Shown piece by piece: positions 61,412 to 64,000 of a DNA stretch of 64,000 bases. Within the stretch, counting starts at the first letter, position 1. Each line of letters opens with the position of its first letter. A model generated the notes under the pieces. It saw nothing but the letters and a program-made list of their open reading frames with translations, searched no databases and was not told the origin of the DNA. The position numbers were made by a program, and so were the translations under genes. Source of the stretch: Chloroflexota bacterium (lineage in GTDB: Bacteria > Chloroflexota > Anaerolineae > Anaerolineales > Anaerolineaceae); the NCBI GenBank assembly GCA_016887485.1, contig CP069394.1, positions 1,240,001 to 1,304,000 on the forward strand, written 5' to 3'.

Positions 61412-61785
61412 GGGAAAAGGCTGATAAAAAATAAGTTATCTTCAAAATCTAAAAGGGATTGGAGTATTACAGATATCGAAGGATAATAATGCATTAATCC
61501 AGCACTCATTAACAAAATTATAAACCTATGGGAAACAACTTTATGATGAGGGGTAAAAAAAGTCAAATATGGACAAATTTATATTGATATTGCAGATTTC
61601 GGAAATACATTATTGAATTTCAATCCAGATTTGAAATATGGAGATGAAATTTATTCAACACAAATGTGATCATTCACTTAAAAACCCCCAATGGGTTGCA
61701 TAATTATCCTTGTCAGACAACACGCCCCATGTTACGATTAAACTAGTTTTGGAAACCACCTCACCCATAGCATAAGGAGCTATCT
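61412..61785. other. Divergent intergenic region
   Basis: About 370 bp, AT-rich, between the tRNA-Val promoter and the class V aminotransferase. I see no gene or RNA; a TAAGGAG ribosome site ends it 8 bases before the aminotransferase ATG. Confidence 0.5.
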
Positions 61786-62856
61786 ATGTCTCGTATGTTT
61801 GTTCCGGGTCCAGTTGATGTCGATCCTGATGTCCTCGAAGCCCAGGCCAAGCCTATGATCCCTCACCGATCAAAGGAATTTGATGAATTCTTTCGTGGGA
61901 CAGAAGCTAAACTGAAAAAAGTCTTTCTGACAGAAACACGTGTCTTCCAACCCCCAGCCACCGGCTCTGGGATGCAGGAAGCCGGGATCCGCAACCTGGT
62001 CCAAAAAGATGTCCTCTCATGCGTCAACGGCGCTTTTTCCGAACGCTGGTATAAAGTTGCCGTCAGCAATGGCAAACAGGCCGACCGCCTGGAAGCCACC
62101 TGGGGCCAGGCGATCCTCCCCGACCAAATGGCGGATGCCCTCAAGAAGAAACACTACGAAGCGGTCACCATCGTTCACAATGAAACCTCAACCGGTGTCG
62201 AGAATCCCTTGAAAGAACTCGCCCAGGTTATCCATGAGATCAGCCCCGACACGCTGATCCTGGTGGATGCCGTTTCCTCCATGGGCGGCGTCAAGGTCGA
62301 AACCGATGCCTGGGGACTGGATTTCGTGCTAACCTCCTCCCAGAAATGCTTCGCCATGCCGCCAGGGATGTCTTTTGCCGCCGTTTCGGACCGTGCGCTC
62401 AAGAAAGCCGAAACTGTTGACAACCGCGGCTGGTATTTCGACCTGCTGCTGTTGGAAAAACACCGCGTTAAGAATTCCACGCCCATGACCCCTTCAATTT
62501 CACTGATTTGGGCTTTGGACGCCGAATTGAACAAAATGATGGCAGAAGGTTTGGAAAATCGCTACGCCCGGCACATCGCCATGGCCGAACGGGTGCAGAA
62601 ATGGGCCGAAGAGCACGGCATGCCGCCGCTGGCCGACAAAGCCTACCGCTCCAAGACCGTGTCCTGCATCCAGAATCTGCCTGGGATCGATTTTGCCGAC
62701 TTCAACGCCTACCTGATGACCAAGGATATGCGCATGGCCAATGGTTACGGCGATCTGAAGAACAAGACCTTCCGCATCGCTCACATGGGCCAGACCCAAA
62801 TGCACCACATTGACGAACTGCTGGATGCCTTTGAGACCTATCTAAAAGAAATGTAG
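61786..62856 (+). CDS. Class V aminotransferase (alanine-glyoxylate/serine-pyruvate type)
   Basis: 356 residues of the PLP fold-type I class V group: MFVPGPVDVDPDVLEA at the N-terminus, the cofactor region PATGSGMQEAGIRN, VDAVSSMGGVKVETD (Asp to the pyridine N) and the Schiff-base lysine in LTSSQKCFAMPPG. It resembles alanine-glyoxylate and serine-pyruvate aminotransferases; phosphoserine aminotransferase is the alternative. AAGGAG lies 8 bases before the ATG. It is followed by an RNA methyltransferase gene after a hairpin. Confidence 0.88.
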   Translation: MSRMFVPGPVDVDPDVLEAQAKPMIPHRSKEFDEFFRGTEAKLKKVFLTETRVFQPPATGSGMQEAGIRNLVQKDVLSCVNGAFSERWYKVAVSNGKQADRLEATWGQAILPDQMADALKKKHYEAVTIVHNETSTGVENPLKELAQVIHEISPDTLILVDAVSSMGGVKVETDAWGLDFVLTSSQKCFAMPPGMSFAAVSDRALKKAETVDNRGWYFDLLLLEKHRVKNSTPMTPSISLIWALDAELNKMMAEGLENRYARHIAMAERVQKWAEEHGMPPLADKAYRSKTVSCIQNLPGIDFADFNAYLMTKDMRMANGYGDLKNKTFRIAHMGQTQMHHIDELLDAFETYLKEM

Positions 62857-62878
62857 CCTGACCACCACAGTTGAAACC

Positions 62879-62912
62879 ATGCCCGGCCAGCCCAATCGTG
62901 TTGACCGGGCAT
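62879..62912 (+). terminator. Hairpin after the aminotransferase gene
   Basis: An 8-bp stem ATGCCCGG/CCGGGCAT (62879-62886 with 62905-62912), extendable by 2-3 pairs after one mismatch, followed by TCTAATTT. Confidence 0.6.
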
Positions 62913-62938
62913 TCTAATTTCAGTAAGGATTGATGAAC

Positions 62939-64000
62939 ATGGCAGAGACCTATCAAGTGACAATGGAAAAACTGGTCTATGGCGGCGATTGTATGGGCCA
63001 CCTGCCCGATGGGCGCGCAGTCTTCGTGCCTTTTGTCCTGCCAGGTGAACTGGTCTCAGTGGAGATCGTGGAGGATAAGAAGCGCTTCGCCAAAGGGCGG
63101 GCGGTGAGCATTGTCACACCTTCTCCTGACCGGATCGACCCCCGCTGCCCACATTTTGGGATCTGCGGCGGCTGCCAATATCAATATCTTGACTATACGA
63201 AGCAGCTGGAGGCCAAACAGGCGGTCATGCTTGACCAGCTTCAGCGCATCGCTAAAATCGAGAATCCACCCCTCCAGCCGATTGTGCCCTCCCCTTCGCC
63301 CTGGAATTATCGCAATTACGTGCAGTTCCACCTTGGCCAGAAAGGTGAACTGGGGTACATCGCCGCAGATGGCGAACACCTGCTGCCGATCTCAGAATGC
63401 CACCTCCCCCTGGATGGGATTGGAACCCTCTGGCCGCAGCTCGAACTCGGTGAAGAATCGGGCGTTTTCCGGCTGGGCATGCGTCAGGATTCCTATGAAG
63501 AGATCATGCTGATTATGGAAGGTGAAGACCCCAAGCCGCCCGAGTTCAGCGAAGATATCCCCGTCTCGGCCGTTTACACCCCACCCGATTCCCGGCTGAC
63601 CGTCCTGGCAGGTGAAGATCACCTGGTGTTCACGCTGCTGGACCGCAATTTCCAGGTCTCAGCCCGTTCCTTCTTCCAGGTCAACACCCCCATTGCCGAG
63701 AAAATGATCCAGCACGTCCTGGATAACCTGGACTTCTCCAGCGAGCCTAACGCCGTGGAACTTTATGCCGGCGCAGGTTTGTTCAGCGCCTTCTTGGCTC
63801 CCCGTGTGGGGCAATTAACTGCCGTGGAAAGCGCTGGTTCCTCCTGTCATGACTTCGCTGTGAATCTGGATGAATTTGACAATGTGGCGCTCTACGAAGC
63901 CGAAGCGGAAGAAGTCATCCCCGCCCTGGAAGGGCCCGTGGATATCCTGGTGATGGATCCACCCCGGTCAGGGCTGGCCCCCGAAGTACATGATGCCCTC
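62939..64000 (+). CDS. RlmD/TrmA-type 23S rRNA or tRNA (uracil-5-)-methyltransferase, 3' end outside window
   Basis: At least 354 residues to the window edge. The N-terminal TRAM domain (MEKLVYGGDCMGHLPDGRAV) leads to a Fe-S cysteine set CPHFGICGGC and a linker, then the Rossmann methyltransferase with NAVELYAGAGLFSAFLAP and DILVMDPPRSGLAPEV. The catalytic Cys and Glu would lie beyond the window. It makes 5-methyluridine in rRNA or tRNA with SAM. AAGGA lies 9 bases before the ATG at 62939; the ATG at 62933 is possible but too close to that site. Confidence 0.88.
   Translation, partial: MAETYQVTMEKLVYGGDCMGHLPDGRAVFVPFVLPGELVSVEIVEDKKRFAKGRAVSIVTPSPDRIDPRCPHFGICGGCQYQYLDYTKQLEAKQAVMLDQLQRIAKIENPPLQPIVPSPSPWNYRNYVQFHLGQKGELGYIAADGEHLLPISECHLPLDGIGTLWPQLELGEESGVFRLGMRQDSYEEIMLIMEGEDPKPPEFSEDIPVSAVYTPPDSRLTVLAGEDHLVFTLLDRNFQVSARSFFQVNTPIAEKMIQHVLDNLDFSSEPNAVELYAGAGLFSAFLAPRVGQLTAVESAGSSCHDFAVNLDEFDNVALYEAEAEEVIPALEGPVDILVMDPPRSGLAPEVHDAL

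Overview
The window reads as a piece of a bacterial chromosome, most likely from the Chloroflexota (class Anaerolineae or close). The pointers are a 1190-residue Agl23/TIGR03663-type membrane glycosyltransferase with a C-terminal NHL propeller, a SARP-ATPase-TPR-LuxR regulator, an NBR1-Ig-like lipoprotein, several (S/T)P-rich lipoproteins, and a thrS-infC-rpmI-rplT block with a T-box leader. This assignment is inference from gene content; no rRNA is present.

Layout. 1-13.3 kb (ordinary GC) holds the end of a six-hairpin glycosidase, a WD40-like lipoprotein, nicotinate phosphoribosyltransferase, an APH-type kinase, a SufE/ferredoxin pair, a CDF metal exporter, an S9 peptidase, thioredoxin and two overlapping sulfotransferases, ending at an intact tRNA-Lys(UUU). 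13.4-35.1 kb is visibly AT-richer, has long gene-poor gaps and decayed gene remnants, and carries accessory genes: alpha/beta hydrolases, a serine hydrolase, an MFS exporter, acetyltransferases, a DUF998 protein, a giant LuxR regulator and a CPBP protease. It ends at a second copy of the tRNA-Lys 3' end. I read 13419-35143 as a tRNA-Lys-targeted genomic island that has lost, or never carried, a recognisable integrase. A second, unrelated tRNA 3' relic lies near its right end (33.7 kb).

35.1-50.8 kb contains a PadR/DUF2812 pair with a well-formed promoter overlapped by palindromes, an arylsulfotransferase-like gene with a small YIGPG protein and a sulfotransferase, a TIR-transmembrane-PhnD-like fusion protein (a bacterial receptor-like architecture), a DUF2975/HTH pair, an NfrB-like glycosyltransferase fused to HEAT-like repeats, a Na/Pi cotransporter and a patatin. 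50.8-57.6 kb has a DUF2202 lipoprotein, tRNA-Ser(GGA) followed by three tandem ~98-bp units each made of a degenerate tRNA-Ser 3' half plus a terminator hairpin, an NBR1-like lipoprotein and the Agl23-like protein. 57.6-64 kb is the translation block rplT, rpmI, infC (no AUG/GUG/UUG start; AUA proposed) and thrS behind a T-box leader that follows tRNA-Val almost directly, then a class V aminotransferase and the start of an RlmD/TrmA-type RNA methyltransferase.

How it fits together: the flanks are housekeeping and envelope genes. Convergent neighbours are mostly separated by bidirectional hairpin terminators. The most noteworthy non-gene structure sits at the three tRNA genes: one marks an island boundary, one is trailed by a partial-tRNA/terminator array, and one appears to supply the promoter for a T-box-controlled synthetase operon.
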